The notes under the pieces were generated by a model that saw only the letters and a program-made list of their open reading frames with translations, ran no database searches and was not told the origin of the DNA. Of a stretch of 64,000 nucleotides of DNA, positions 23,126-34,659 are shown one piece after another. Source of the DNA: Symsagittifera roscoffensis (taxonomy: Eukaryota > Xenacoelomorpha > Acoela > Convolutidae); NCBI RefSeq assembly GCF_963678635.1, contig NC_087065.1, positions 19,295,623-19,359,622 on the forward strand, read 5' to 3'. A program made the position numbers and the translations under genes. Numbering within the stretch: position 1 is the stretch's first letter; each line of letters starts with the position of its first letter.

Positions 23126-24555
23126 TTTGAACTTTAGTCAAATATTTGTCAATTTTCAACTCTCAGTATTTTTCAAAGTGCAGGTAGAAAAGTTAAGTCA
23201 TTTAAAACTTATAAAAGTTCAGATGCAATTGGGAGACACAAAGGCTGACTGAACTTTTAGTTCTGACTTAAAATTGGACAATAAAGCAATAAACACCCGT
23301 CCTTTAAAAACACTGTTAAAAGACTCTGATTTTTGAAACAGGTGCAAATTGAACTTTTTTTGATAAAAGCAAACTTATAAACAATTCTTTTATAACCTGA
23401 GAAAAAAATGCAGATGATGATGAAAGAGTATCCTGATGAGAAGATAGATGTAGGAAAGCAAAAAAGCAAACTTATGATAAAAGTCAGGTGCAGGTTGTGT
23501 CAGATCTTTGAGCTGACAAATAACTCGGCCTGATATTCAGTTTGCCCCAGATATTAGAAAACTAAAGTCGAAAATCACCGAATTGAAGAAAAAAAATTTT
23601 CTGAGCATTTTAGTTTCTTCGGAAAATTTTTTTTTCCGTACATTCAAATTTGAGAACTTTGAATAAATTAGTTTACCCCAAAAGTATCTTATCAATAAAT
23701 TAGTTTATCAGCTAAAGAAGACCAGACCGAGACTAGAAGGAACTAGAAGCAAGACGATCCAATGAGAAATCGAAAGAGCCAAGACGAAATCATAGCAGAA
23801 TCTACCGCCGACAATCAGGACAACTCAGAAAATTAAATTAGTTAGGCAAACTAATGGAATACTAAGACTATAACATTCGCCACCCAATTAGTTCAACCCT
23901 TCTATTATTTAAATTTTTTAAAGACTTTTTGACAGCTTGTATTTGATCCATTAACAGTATATTTAAATTGTATGTTTTTAACCGTAATTTATTTAACTAC
24001 AACTCGGATCGATAACGATCTGAAAAAGTAAACGATGAGACTTATAGCAAAAGGATAAATTACTAAAGATACAAACGAGGCTGTACGAAAGCACTCGTCC
24101 ACGAAAGCGGGTCCCTCTTAGTAAACCGTTCGATGATAAAAAATATTCCGAACATATTACAACAAAAATAAAATTAAAACCAAAAAATGTTAGAATTGTA
24201 GTGGAAGGAAGAAACTGTGGCATACGAAAGCAACTATGGAATGAACTGTATTGCTTACACGGAATTTACTGGTACGGAATTTTTTAGAGGAAACTATTTT
24301 GTGGTACCGATATTCTTTTTTTAAGGGATTACATCAAGAAAAACTCGTATGGGTGTCAAATGTGGTATCATATTCAAGTGTTAGCCCACATAGGCTCATT
24401 GAGATGAGCAAAAGACATGTAATCGAGAACTGGTTCAAATTGAAAAAAAAAATTGAATAAATTCTCTCAGTGTCAAAAAAAACGGTCTGAATTTCTAAAT
24501 TTTTAAAATTAAAAAGACATATCTTTAAACAAAAAAGACAGTTTACCCTTTTGAG

Positions 24556-24989
24556 CAGGCGCGGATCTAGGAATTTCTCGAGGGGGGGGGGGGGGGGCAG
24601 ATTTTGAAAAAATTTTTGAAAATTTTGTCAGCTTTTTTTAGGTCGACCAAATTGATTTTTTGAGCTTTCCCAAACCAATTTAATGGACCTAATTTGACTC
24701 AGTTTTCTGTGCCGCAGGCAAATTTTTGAAAAAAAAGGCCGAAAAAGCGTTTTTAGGCACTTTTTGGGGAAAATTCGACCAAAAAATTGCCTTTTATCGG
24801 CGCGCACTCCCCCCTCAAAATTATTATAGATTGGCGCCTTTAGAAAAGTTTTAAGGTCAGTCAGCCAAAAACGGATATCTCAAAATAGTACCAAGGGGGG
24901 ACCCTTTGGGTCGGCAGGGGGTCGAATTCCTGAGGGAAGAGGTGCGTCCGCCACACCCCTCGCCCCTCGCCCCCCTAAATCCGCTACTG
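24556..24989 (+). mobile_element. MITE family A (hAT-like), best-preserved copy
   Basis: This 434-bp element begins CAGGCGCGGATCTAGG and ends CCTAAATCCGCTACTG, an imperfect terminal inverted pair. Flanking CTTTTGAG (24548-24555) and CTCTTGAG (24990-24997) differ at one of 8 bases and mark the target duplication. A poly-G tract of 17 or so bases follows the left end. The interior has no open frame of note. CAG termini and 8-bp duplications are typical of hAT elements, so a hAT transposase elsewhere in the genome is the likely mobiliser (inference). Confidence 0.85.
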
Positions 24990-25002
24990 CTCTTGAGTTT
25001 GA

Positions 25003-25195
25003 TGAGAAGTTGACCTCCCAAGTTTCAACCTAGTACAGCTTTAAGGCTTATGTAGTTATTTTAGCTATATTTATTGATTTGTTTTCCTTCTTATCTAATT
25101 CGATCTCCTTTTGTAAGAAAAAAATTATAGGAAATTTAGACAACCAAATTGTAAGCCATTTTATTCAATTTTTATTTTCTTCGACTGGTTTAGCC
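25003..25195 (+). repeat. Local duplication, copy 1
   Basis: The blocks GAGAAGTTGACCTCC, TACTACAG-like, TTATTGAT, TCTAATTCGATCTCC, TTTAGACAACCAAA and AAGCCATTTT recur in the same order at 25868-26045. This is part of a 25-29 kb zone of nested local duplications around the InaF-motif gene. Confidence 0.55.
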
Positions 25196-25867
25196 GGAAC
25201 ATTATGTGTTACTTGCACAGCAACCGCCTATCCTTGTTTTATTTTTTTTTTCAATTGTGGGCGAAAAATTGTGAAAATCTGAAAAACTTATGCCATTTAA
25301 TTAATTTTCCTAGAAATTTGAAGACTCTTGAGTCTACGAAGCTCTTTTTCATTTTCTCCACCACACATGATTTCCAATTCAGTTCTGAAAATGAATTGTA
25401 ATAACCCAAAACGAGCAAACTAACTATCCTGAAGGGATTTTTGTTCAAATTCACATCGTTACATTACGCATTTAACCATAAAAACACGTTAAAAAACCTG
25501 GGAATTAGAAAATTTGAATTGTGGAAGGGGAAAAAGTCAAAATGAGTCCGCGGCAAGAGTCCACCAAGAAACAGTCAAAATGAGTAAATCGGTGATATAA
25601 TAAAAAAAGTTTTGCTTGAGTTTTGTATTTGTCTGACAATTTTTTGCCGGAGGTACTTTTTCCATTTGTGCGGTTCATATCAACGGGAAATCAATTGCAA
25701 AAAATGTCAGATTATTTTTTCAAAGTGTACTTATGTTCAAACCCTCTCAGTCGTGATTCGAGCTTCCTTACAAAAACCAAAAAAATTTAGAAGTGGACTG
25801 TTGATTTCAATTATATTTATCGCTCGTTGCCCAACAAAGTTTTGAGTTTAGCTGGTTGCCCAACAAA

Positions 25868-26045
25868 AATTAATGAGAGGTTGACCTCCGAATTATCAAT
25901 TTACTACAGTTTTAACGTTACTGTCGTTACCTTAATTATACTTACTGATCTTTCTTGCATTTTTTGCATCTAATTCAATCTCCCTTTTAAAGGAAAAGCT
26001 TAACGATATTAGACAACAAAAACGCAAACCATTTTTTGTTTTCAA
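25868..26045 (+). repeat. Local duplication, copy 2
   Basis: Second copy of 25003-25195, about 865 bases downstream (GAGAGGTTGACCTCC, TCTAATTCAATCTCC, ATTAGACAACAAAA). A neighbouring block at 25640-25860 (GGAGGTACTTTTT, GACTTCAATTA-like) also recurs at about 27368-27490. Confidence 0.5.
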
Positions 26046-26337
26046 ATCTAATAAACATTGGTTTAGCAAAGTCCAAGAAACCCCCCTTTTGACCACGTTT
26101 TTTTAATAAAATAACTTGTTAACATTTTTCGGTAAAATCATGACTGTATTCAAATCTAGTTTATTTTCTTTTTTGTTTGATTTTCGATGATCTGCTGGTC
26201 TTAAAAAAACAGAAAGGTTTAAAAAAACATTTGGCAGATGGGTAAAAAAAAACACAAGACAGGGCTATCAGTTTTTGGTGGTTTTCCAAGCTAGTGCTGA
26301 AAAAAAACTTGTTGAAACAAACTAAATAGGTTTTTTT

Positions 26338-26595
26338 TACTAACCAGCTTGAAAATAAATTTGCTGTTTTTATTTCGCAAAAACAACGCCGATCTCAGAA
26401 GCTCAATTTTTTTTTCTATTTGTTTTTATTTTTTTGGAAACCAATGGCAAAAAATTGCGGATTTGACGAAATTCCCTATATACTTCACAGCTGCTCAAAT
26501 GTTTTTCTTTGTTAAAGTTCAATTTTGACATATGCGTTTGAATAGAAAAAAAGCAATGAAATGATACGGACTTAATTAAGAAAGACGCAAAAAAA
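26338..26595 (+). repeat. Tandem repeat unit 1 upstream of the InaF pseudogene
   Basis: It shares with 26661-26945 the blocks AACCAGC, GAAAATAAATT.GCT, TTTTTATTTCGCAAAAACAA, CGCC.ATCTCA, TATACTTCACAGCTGCTCAA and GAATAGAAAAAA.GCAATGA. The copies lie in direct orientation and differ by small indels. Confidence 0.65.
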
Positions 26596-26660
26596 TTATA
26601 AATTTTATGACGTCTTCAATAATGATGCTAAAGAAAAAATATTTAAGCAAACTGAATATT

Positions 26661-26945
26661 TTTTATAACCAGCCCGAAAATAAATTCGCTATTTTTATTT
26701 CGCAAAAACAACGCCAATCTCAATAGCTGATTTTTTTTTGAAACCAGTGGCAAGATATTGCGGACTTAAAGAAAATTTATATATACTTCACAGCTGCTCA
26801 AATACAAAAGCTCAAATGTTTTTTTTTGTTAAAAAATTTGGATTTTACGGTTTTTAAATTACCATAATTCAATTTTCATATATGCGCTTGAATAGAAAAA
26901 AGCAATGAGATCATATGGGATTAATTATGAAAGAGGAAAAAATTT
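26661..26945 (+). repeat. Tandem repeat unit 2, joined to the InaF pseudogene
   Basis: Second copy of the 26338 unit. Its last part (GAATAGAAAAAAGCAATGAG, then ATATGGGATTA) also matches the sequence in front of the intact InaF-motif gene (28808-28850). The duplication that made the pseudogene therefore carried upstream DNA with it. Confidence 0.65.
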
Positions 26946-27009
26946 ATAGATAAAAATTAAACAACTCATATTACTTAAATACCATCTGGATAATTTTAAT
27001 ACGAAAAAA

Positions 27010-27262
27010 CTAGCAAAAACACCTTCTGACATTAAAACTAGTGTGCTGTAGACGCAAAAAAGCGTCGACCACCAATCACAGGCGTTCTTTACAATCAACA
27101 AAACAGCCGAGTTCAAGAAAAAAATGACTGGTTTCAATAATCGACTATATTTTCAAAGTTTCTTTCGCGGCTCTTATGACTAGACTTTATTGCGCAATTG
27201 TCTGGGAAAACAAAGACACTCTGTTGTATATTGAGAAAACTAGTCTTATTGATAATAATCAA
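27010..27262 (+). pseudogene. Decayed copy of the InaF-motif gene
   Basis: This segment aligns across its length with the intact gene at 28935-29204. Shared marks are ACACCTT.TGACATTAAA, CGTCGACCA.CAATCACAGG, ACAAAACA.CCGAGT.CAAGAAA, TTTCTTTCGCGGCT.TT, ACTTTATTGCGCAAT (versus CTGTATTACGCAAT) and TGGGAAAACAAA. The ATG is replaced (ATGG becomes TAGC), an early TAG follows about 13 codons in, and small indels break the frame further on, so it cannot encode the protein. Similarity continues about 130 bases upstream (ACCATCTGG, ATATTACTT), which indicates DNA duplication rather than retroposition. It lies about 1.9 kb before its parent, in the same orientation. Confidence 0.85.
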
Positions 27263-27901
27263 CCAGTTATGAGATAAAAACATGAAATTCAACCCGAAGG
27301 TGATTTGAGGAATTTAACAAATGGTGGTTTTGATGGTTTTCTCTTGTTGATGGTGGCTATTTGTTGGAGGTACTTTTTGCAATTGTACGCATTTCAGTTC
27401 AACTTGAAATGCACAAAACAACAGATAATATTGATTATTGACTTCAATTACTTTGATCACTCAAATGACGTTTTAGTGTAGTTTGTCTTCAACCTTATCC
27501 AAAAGTTTTTACCAGAATTGAGGCAAAGCTTAACAAAAATAAAGTTTCGTCCAAAAAATAAGAAAAACGTTTTTGAAAAAATATTCTTAAGTTTTTTTTA
27601 GTTTTTTGTTTGGTAATCAGTTTATAAACACAAACTTTTACCGCTGTTGCTTAATTCATTGATTTTTTTTGCTTTTGTATAGTTCTCGAATCATACCGCA
27701 CAGTAAAAATGACACCATTTTGAAAAAAAAAACAAAAAAAAATTTTTTTTTCTTTTTTTTATGGTTTTTTCATTAACTTTGTCGGTACTTGCACAGCAAC
27801 CAGCTATCTTTGCATTACGAAGCCAAACTGTGCACTGGATAGCCGCAAAAGTTTGTGTCTGTATATTCCTGTTTTCCAGAGACAAGTTAAACATGTTCCA
27901 A

Positions 27902-28016
27902 AATGTAAGTGGATTCAACTTACAAAACTTCCGTGAATTCCGCGTACAAACTCCGCATCCTTAAAAATCCAAAATATAAGTGGATTCAACTTACAAAACT
28001 TACGTGAATTCCGGGT
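27902..28016 (+). repeat. Direct repeat of about 70 bp and GGATTCCGC-rich stretch
   Basis: AAGTGGATTCAACTTACAAA with CTTNCGTGAATTCCG occurs twice about 70 bases apart. Further along, to about 28470, GGATTCCGC or GGATTCC motifs recur many times in both complete and degenerate form. This looks like a worn minisatellite in front of the InaF-motif gene. Confidence 0.55.
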
Positions 28017-28934
28017 ACAAATACCACTAGCGTATATTTTCTCTGCCCTTTATTTTTGTTGCGGATTCCATAGCTGTAACCAGATTCTGCAAATGAAAGT
28101 GGATTCCGCATTTTTATGCGAACTCTGCTTACAATTTGCGGATTCCGCTTACGAATTCCTCTTACAATTTTTGGATTCCACTTACAGTTGCGAGTTTCAC
28201 AATAACTTGAAATTACTAAGCACATATACTGTTTTTTGCTAATGGGTTCTGCAGACTGTTCCGGATTCCGCAAACTTTGTTGAGGATTCCTCAATTTTTT
28301 TTTGCGGATTTCGCAGAGTTGCCTGTTTTTGGAGCACTTTTGAGCAAAACAGTGTCTTAGCTATTTGTACGTAGAATTCAAAACAGCAAAGAACATCCAA
28401 GAAAAAAGCAATGTTGCGGATTCCGCTACAATTGTGTTTTTGGTCTGATGCGGAATCCTTTGACAATTCACAAAATGCTCAATTTGGCCTCGTAGTGTGT
28501 TTATTTTTCTTTTTTTTGCAAACCATTGCCAAGCAATTTTGTTAATTTTGTAAACCCATATGATTCTTTCCTAAGGTTGAAATATGTCAACTATACAAGG
28601 GAGACAGAAATTTTCAAAGAATATATTGTTATTTTAGACAAAAATCTTATAACCTTGAAATTTTTAAACTTCAATTTATAACCATGAATTTCCAATTGCA
28701 CATTATAGCTTTTAAAACGCAAGAAATCAAGTGTTGCTTTTCGGTAAGGAGTTTTCGGCTCTATGGTTCTTATTTCACCAGCGTTTTACTTTGATATATG
28801 AGTTCGTTCTGAATAAAAAACAAGGAGATTATATGGGATTATTTGTGAAACGGACAATAAAATTGTAATTAAAAAAAACAAACCACTGATATTACTTTTA
28901 TCCCATCTGGTTAGCTTTAGTACAAAATAAAGAT

Positions 28935-29204
28935 ATGGAAAACGCACCTTTTGACATTAAATCTAGTGAGCTGCGGACACAAGCAAATGTCGTCGACCAA
29001 TCACAGGCCGTCTCTAAAACGAACAAAACACCCGAGTACAAGAAACGAGTGCGACTGGTCTCTGCTGTTGGCTATATCTTCGCAGTGTCGTTCGCGGCTA
29101 TTCTGGTGGGACTGTATTACGCAATCGTTTGGGAAAACAAACACACTCCGTTGGATGTTGCGAGACATACTCAAATTGATGATACTCATAGACTCATAAA
29201 CTGA
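28935..29204 (+). CDS. InaF-motif single-pass membrane protein
   Basis: A single-exon 89-residue protein. Residues 1-32 are polar. Residues 33-63 (EYKKRVRLVSAVGYIFAVSF, then AAILVGLYYAIVW) match the InaF motif: a basic KK.VRL stretch followed at once by a membrane span with the family's Y..(S/A)VS.AAI and YY..(I/V)W signatures. The C-terminus is short and polar, ending THRLIN. Vertebrate relatives are INAFM1 and INAFM2. Drosophila InaF-B/D are small proteins linked to the TRP channel in photoreceptors, so a role as a channel or membrane-complex partner is possible but is inference here. The basic residues before the span predict an inside N-terminus. The ATG at 28935 is supported by alignment with the decayed copy at 27010, in which similarity runs through the start region. 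No poly(A) signal was identified. Confidence 0.85.
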   Translation: MENAPFDIKSSELRTQANVVDQSQAVSKTNKTPEYKKRVRLVSAVGYIFAVSFAAILVGLYYAIVWENKHTPLDVARHTQIDDTHRLIN

Positions 29205-32200
29205 TGATTATTTTAGTTTTAAGTTGTACATTGGAATTTGAAATGCAATCCAAAAGTTGTTTAAGGGCTGGAACGGAATTAGAACCCACTTCTCGAGTCA
29301 TCCTTTGTTGGTACTATTTTACATCTTCAATTTATGGCCGACCGATTGGGTATGAACGGAACTTATTACTTTCACATTGGCAGCTGAAAAAGAATTTCGA
29401 CTTGAACTCTAAAATTTATCCTCTCGGATCATTACAGTAAGTTTCCGGGCAAGTAGATACCAACAAACGATTATACAACTAAAAGTAAATCTATTTTTGA
29501 TTGGTAAACTATAAAATTTTGTAAAAAAAAGTTTTTTTTCGGGTTTTCTTGAATTCCTGAAAAATTTTCAGACTATATAATCAGTTTTAACAAAGAATCT
29601 GCCGAACAGCTATCATATTATTGATCAGAACCTCTCTTTTCTAAGTTATCAGTACGGCTGTTGCTCAAAATTGGTCTCCTCGCGGTAATTTTTATCACCA
29701 ATACTTATTTTACTTTTTTCCTGTTTTTCTTTTTTTTTCTACGAAATTATCCACAACATGCGGAATTGATAACTGGTTTAATGTTCGTTACACTTAGCGC
29801 TTCTTTTTTATACAAAGAGCCTTGCGGTTTTGACTTTCGATGAGAGTGACAAAAATTTGAGCTCGGGTAGTTTTTCTTTACCCAGACACAAATTGGCTTT
29901 TGAACTTGCCATTTTTCGCGAAAGTTTTTACTAACAGATTGAACTCAAAATTAAGCTCATGATTTTCGATCTAGAAAGTCAATTTGTCTGCACTGAGTCG
30001 AAAAAAAAATTATACAGTCGGTCGAAACAAACTGTTGGTCCAGAGAATTGAAACATAAAACGAGCAGCTCGACCCGGGTTAGTAGATTTTTGAAGGAACT
30101 CAAAATGCCCTCCTAAAAGTGTCGGCACAATTTGTAAGAATCTTACTACAAAAGCTAGTTCTACAAATCGCATTATTGAGCTTTCATGATAATACTTAGT
30201 AGACAATTTGGGTCTAGGACAACAAGCCGAAAGGACTTCAAGTCGAAATTAAAACTTTACAAGCACCTCAAAACACCATTTTATCATCTGTAAAACGTTG
30301 TTTTTCAAAAATTTTGGCAAGTTTAGTCCATAATAAACGTTATTCATGCCAATGCACCACTTGTGATTGGCATCCGTTAATAACATCAGCCTTTTCTTGA
30401 AATGCATAAATTATAAACATGAAAAATGTCTTCAAACAAGTTTTACTTTTCAACTTTCCGAAACATCATTTGGAGGCTTAAATTTTATGAAAACGCCAAT
30501 AACTTGTGAAGAAAGATCATGAAATTCAGAAATTCTTGAAAAAAGTTTTCAAGTTAATCATATTTCACGAGTTTATAAGGAGGTAATCGGCTTGAAGTCC
30601 CTTATTTTACGATTCGGCTTGATGCCCGGCTCCCTTTTGACTTCACTTTAGCGTCTGTGGAGTACAGTTTGACTTAAAAAAATAAAAATAGGAAAAACTT
30701 TTTAATTCAATTATTTTTTGGTGCTGTTTAATAGCTTTCTACACGCTATAACGCTTTAAAGTTTAATTTTAGTTATCCCAACTTAGCCAAGTGGGCAAGT
30801 TTCAAACCATCATGCTTTTGTGAAAATGATAACAAGTGAAATATCGTTTTAAAGTTTGAGCTTTTGACATCAATAGCTCCCAGATGATATAGAAAAAACT
30901 CTCTTCAAAAATGGCTTGTTCAAAAGACCAAAATTGTCTAGAGGAAAACCCAACTCTAGAACAAAAGTTTGTCACTTTCTTGACAAGTGAAAACAATAGA
31001 GACTGTAAATCAGGGCAAATCAAAACTGCTGAAGTAAGAGAGCTCTTCAAGGTGACTGTTTAAACCCAAACGGAGTTGTAAAAAGTGATATATTTTGCAT
31101 CTGCCACAAATCAATAAAACAATATATATATTTAGTCTCAGCTGGAGTTAAAGTAGCAATTACCCGTTAATTTCTCAAATTACATTGCGCCTTAAGTTTC
31201 CAAAAGTGGTCAGTTTTGACATTTTTGAACCCCTATAACTATACAAAAACTCATCAAAGGAAAAATTCTCTTTTTGTAAGTTGAACATAAAACTTCAGAA
31301 GTTTTCAGAGTATAAATTATAAATTTGAAACTTGTTTGACGCACAAAAACACATTAAAAAAACTCACTTTTGAAGTTTTGTTCAAAAATTGGAACAAAAA
31401 AAATCTCTTGAATTTTACAAAATCTTTTTTAATCTTTGTTTTTTTCCTGCAAAAAATTAGCCAGAAAAAGTTTTTAAATTGAAAGCTTGCCAGTCAGACA
31501 ATTCTATAAAACATCATATATATTAATTCTTGTAGATTTGAGCTCCTGGGAACGATATCATTTATATGGATTAAATATTCCGTCAAATTTTTTTAGTAGA
31601 TAAGCAACAGCTTAGTATTGCATCGAGATTATTTGCGAAAAAATTGGGCGTCGAGTTGTGACCAAACTTGGAGAGGTAATATAAGCTGTTGGTATGACAG
31701 AAGCTTGAAATCTGGTATGAAAGAAGCTTGAACAAAATATCGACATTTGAAACAACTTTGATTTGTACTTGTGATTTTTACTTTCTACTTGTAGCTTTCA
31801 CTTGCTCGCTCGTATATTTTACTTTTTAATATGTTTTGGTTGTTTGTCCTAGGAAAGATATCGCGTATTGTTTCAATTTCATATTTGATTAATTAGAGCT
31901 ATAGTTGAAACACTAGTGCAATATTTAACTATTGCGCTAGAATTTCAAACATTGCACTAACTTTTCAAATTTTCTACTACTCATTCAAATATTGCACTAG
32001 CGATCAAATATGGCACGAAGATACTCTGAACACCTGTGTTTCATTTATTGCAAAAATCGAAAACTCATTTTAAAAAAACCAAGCATAAATGTTCTGCACT
32101 TTTTTTCAAAAATAAGACCACAAATCCACAAACTGCAAATATTCTGGATTGTTTATGCAAGAGCAAAGGCAATACTAATAGGTGGAGATGTTATCAAATC

Positions 32201-34090
32201 AGTGCTTTAAAATTATTCCAATTTAAAACAAGGCTGTCACGCAAAAACTATCAATATTCTAAATTTAGTGCCTAAAAGACACGGAGTCAAATTGCCTTCA
32301 GATAAATCAGCTGAGTGACTTCTTTTCCAGCCTTGCAAAAAGCAAAAATCCATAAAAATCAAGAACAATGTTAAAACCAAAGCAAAAACTTTTCGGTGAA
32401 GAAGAAACTTCACAGAGCAGCTATGACGAAACGACTCCAGCTACAATTTCGAACTCCAAGTCAAGGGTTCATTTCAGCAAAAAACAAGCTGAGAACAGCA
32501 GTGAAGAGTCGTATCATTCAGTGCAGGTTTGATAAATACAAAATCAAAATTAGGTATTTTTACTGTATTAGGTTTTTAGTTGATGGTTATCAAAACTATT
32601 TTTATTGATTGTGCATAAAAGTTAATAACTTTGACGCGTTAATTTTTTTTTTCAATATAATGTTTTAATCTAGTTTAGAAAAACAAATAACAAATGGGTT
32701 ACTTTTTTTGTTTTTGAACAATTTCACAATATGTAATATACCTTTTGTATGTCAGATTTACGCAGTTTTCAAATTCTTTTGACTCAATTGATTGTTTTAA
32801 TCGGCACTTTCAGAGCTCAGTTTTCACAGCTTCAATAAAAATTTTGACGAAAATGTTTTTTTTCGGATTTTTTTCAACGCTGTGAAAATTTTTGTCTTCT
32901 TTCGCAGAAGTTTTAGTTTGTCAAAAACCAAAATTTCACCAATCCAATTTTATTACAAAGACGTTGTACCAATGAAAATACCGGCTAATCTGCTGTATGT
33001 TTGAATATTATGCTAGTCTTTATGTAACTTATCCAACGTTTTACGGCCTTCGGAAATTTCACTGTAAAGAAGTTTCGTTCATTTTTTTGATCAATTTCTC
33101 TAAATTAAAAACTGGTCTGTAAAATGTGTGAAATTGAAGGTTCAATCGTAAGAGCTATCGGATGAATTAGTTCAACATAAACCGTTCGCCCTAATATACT
33201 GGACGACATTGAAAACTCATCATCAAAAATTTTGATTAAATCCTTCCTCAAACTGAAGCGCTTTCAAACTAAGGCTTTTATAGCAATTTCGATCAAATTT
33301 TGATCAAACTGTTTTATATAAGAGTTTTTTTGTTTTCGAGTTTCGTTGCAAAATTTAGTTCCAGAAACACATTAGGCAAAACATATTTTGCCCAACTTTT
33401 TTTGTAAAGCTCAGTTTCTAGGCAATTTATCAAGTTTTGTTGCTATCTATCACAGCAACCACTTAATTTTTGCTCTAAATTTTATATCTTTCACTTTGAA
33501 AGAATTTTTGTTTCATTGAGATTTTGCTGTTGCCTTTTCAGGATTGTTCTTCTTAAGATTAACTCTTAAGTTGTTCAAAATTGGGTCGCGCAATGTTTTT
33601 AAGTTATAAAGTGTTCAAATAAAAAACACATGTGAGGTTTGACTAGTTTTTTTGTGGGATTGAGAAAAAAATCACACATAAAAGTTACGGTAAAAACAAA
33701 TTAAAATGGTATTTAAGTAATTTTAACCTCTAACACTGCCAAAAAAGTGAGAGTTAACGCAAAAAATTAGAATACAAACCTTTATCAATAACGCGAAGTA
33801 TGTTGAAGCCCATATCGGCTCATTTAGGAAAAAGATTTTGAAATAAAAGATTTTGTTATTGCAAAACGAAAGCGTTGTTTGAAGTAAAATTATTTTGGTA
33901 ATGTATTATCTTACAAAACTACTTGCCTCAAAAAAAAATAAGTTTTGTTCAAAACAAGCTTTGAAGGCTATTTATTTTTTTAATTGTTAAGTTTTTAATT
34001 TTTTAAATTATTTATTTTAAATTCTGCACAATTAGAATACATATAAACTTGGTTATTTTGCAGTTTGCATCTGTACTGCGCTTTTGCAAA
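29205..34090. other. Gene-free stretch
   Basis: No supportable exon. Small repeats only: CAATATT.ACTATTGCGCTAG / ATTGCACTA blocks repeat four times at about 31910-32010, and GTATGAAAGAAGCTTGA-like text is doubled near 31690-31730. A TATCACAGCAACC motif at about 33447 is related to CTTGCACAGCAACC at 5234, 25212 and 27788. Confidence 0.4.
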
Positions 34091-34107
34091 CAAATTAATT
34101 CGACGTC

Positions 34108-34442
34108 ATATTGCGATTCTGTTCGATCCATGTTGCGACTGAGGTTTCGCTCGACCTATGTTGCGACTTTGCACGAACCATGTAGCGAGTTTGCACGACC
34201 CATGTTTCAACTTTAAGCGACCTATGTTGCGGCTTTGCGCGATTTATGATGCGACTTTGCGCGACCCATTATTAGCTATCTTGTGACTTTGCGCGACCTA
34301 TGTTGTGACTTTGTGCGACCCATTTTGCGAATTTGCGCGACTCATATTGCAACTTTGCGCGACCCACGTTGCGACTTTCTGTGACCCATTTTTAGCTATA
34401 TCGCGACTTTGCGCGTCTCATGTTGCGATTTGGCGCGATTCA
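34108..34442 (+). repeat. 22-bp minisatellite, about 15 copies
   Basis: The unit is close to ATGTTGCGACTTTGCGCGACCC, with frequent point changes and a few interruptions of the form CCATTATTAGCTATC. It is much richer in CG dinucleotides than its surroundings. It lies about 200 bases before the first visible exon of the serine-rich protein gene. It is too irregular, and has no unique spacers, to be anything like a CRISPR array. Confidence 0.85.
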
Positions 34443-34659
34443 AGCCTGCCGGGTCGAGGTGCTCCCTTTATATTTCGACTTTCAAAGTCGAGCACATGTC
34501 AGTGCTCGACTGAAAAATAATTGTCGTCGAGACAGGGGTTTGGGTCTAGCACAAATTCAAAACATACCTCGAGCACGGCTCAGATGGAAAAAAATAACAG
34601 ATGACAGGGGGAAAACGAATAGCAACTATGCTTGTTTATGTCGTTTTTGACTTCTTAAG

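Larger units (their letters stand above)
17407..24547. other. Long gene-free stretch
   Basis: Seven kilobases without a supportable exon on either strand. It is A+T-rich. Apart from the repeat pair at 18463/22960 and the short direct repeat near 18850-18915 (GCATAATTATTTGCAAAAAA, twice) I see no organised element. Either it is old, decayed repeat sequence or it holds exons or regulatory DNA I cannot recognise. Confidence 0.4.

Noticed and set aside
34108-34442. CRISPR-like array
   Set aside because: The 22-bp units are directly adjacent with no unique spacers, are diverged, and lie in animal DNA.
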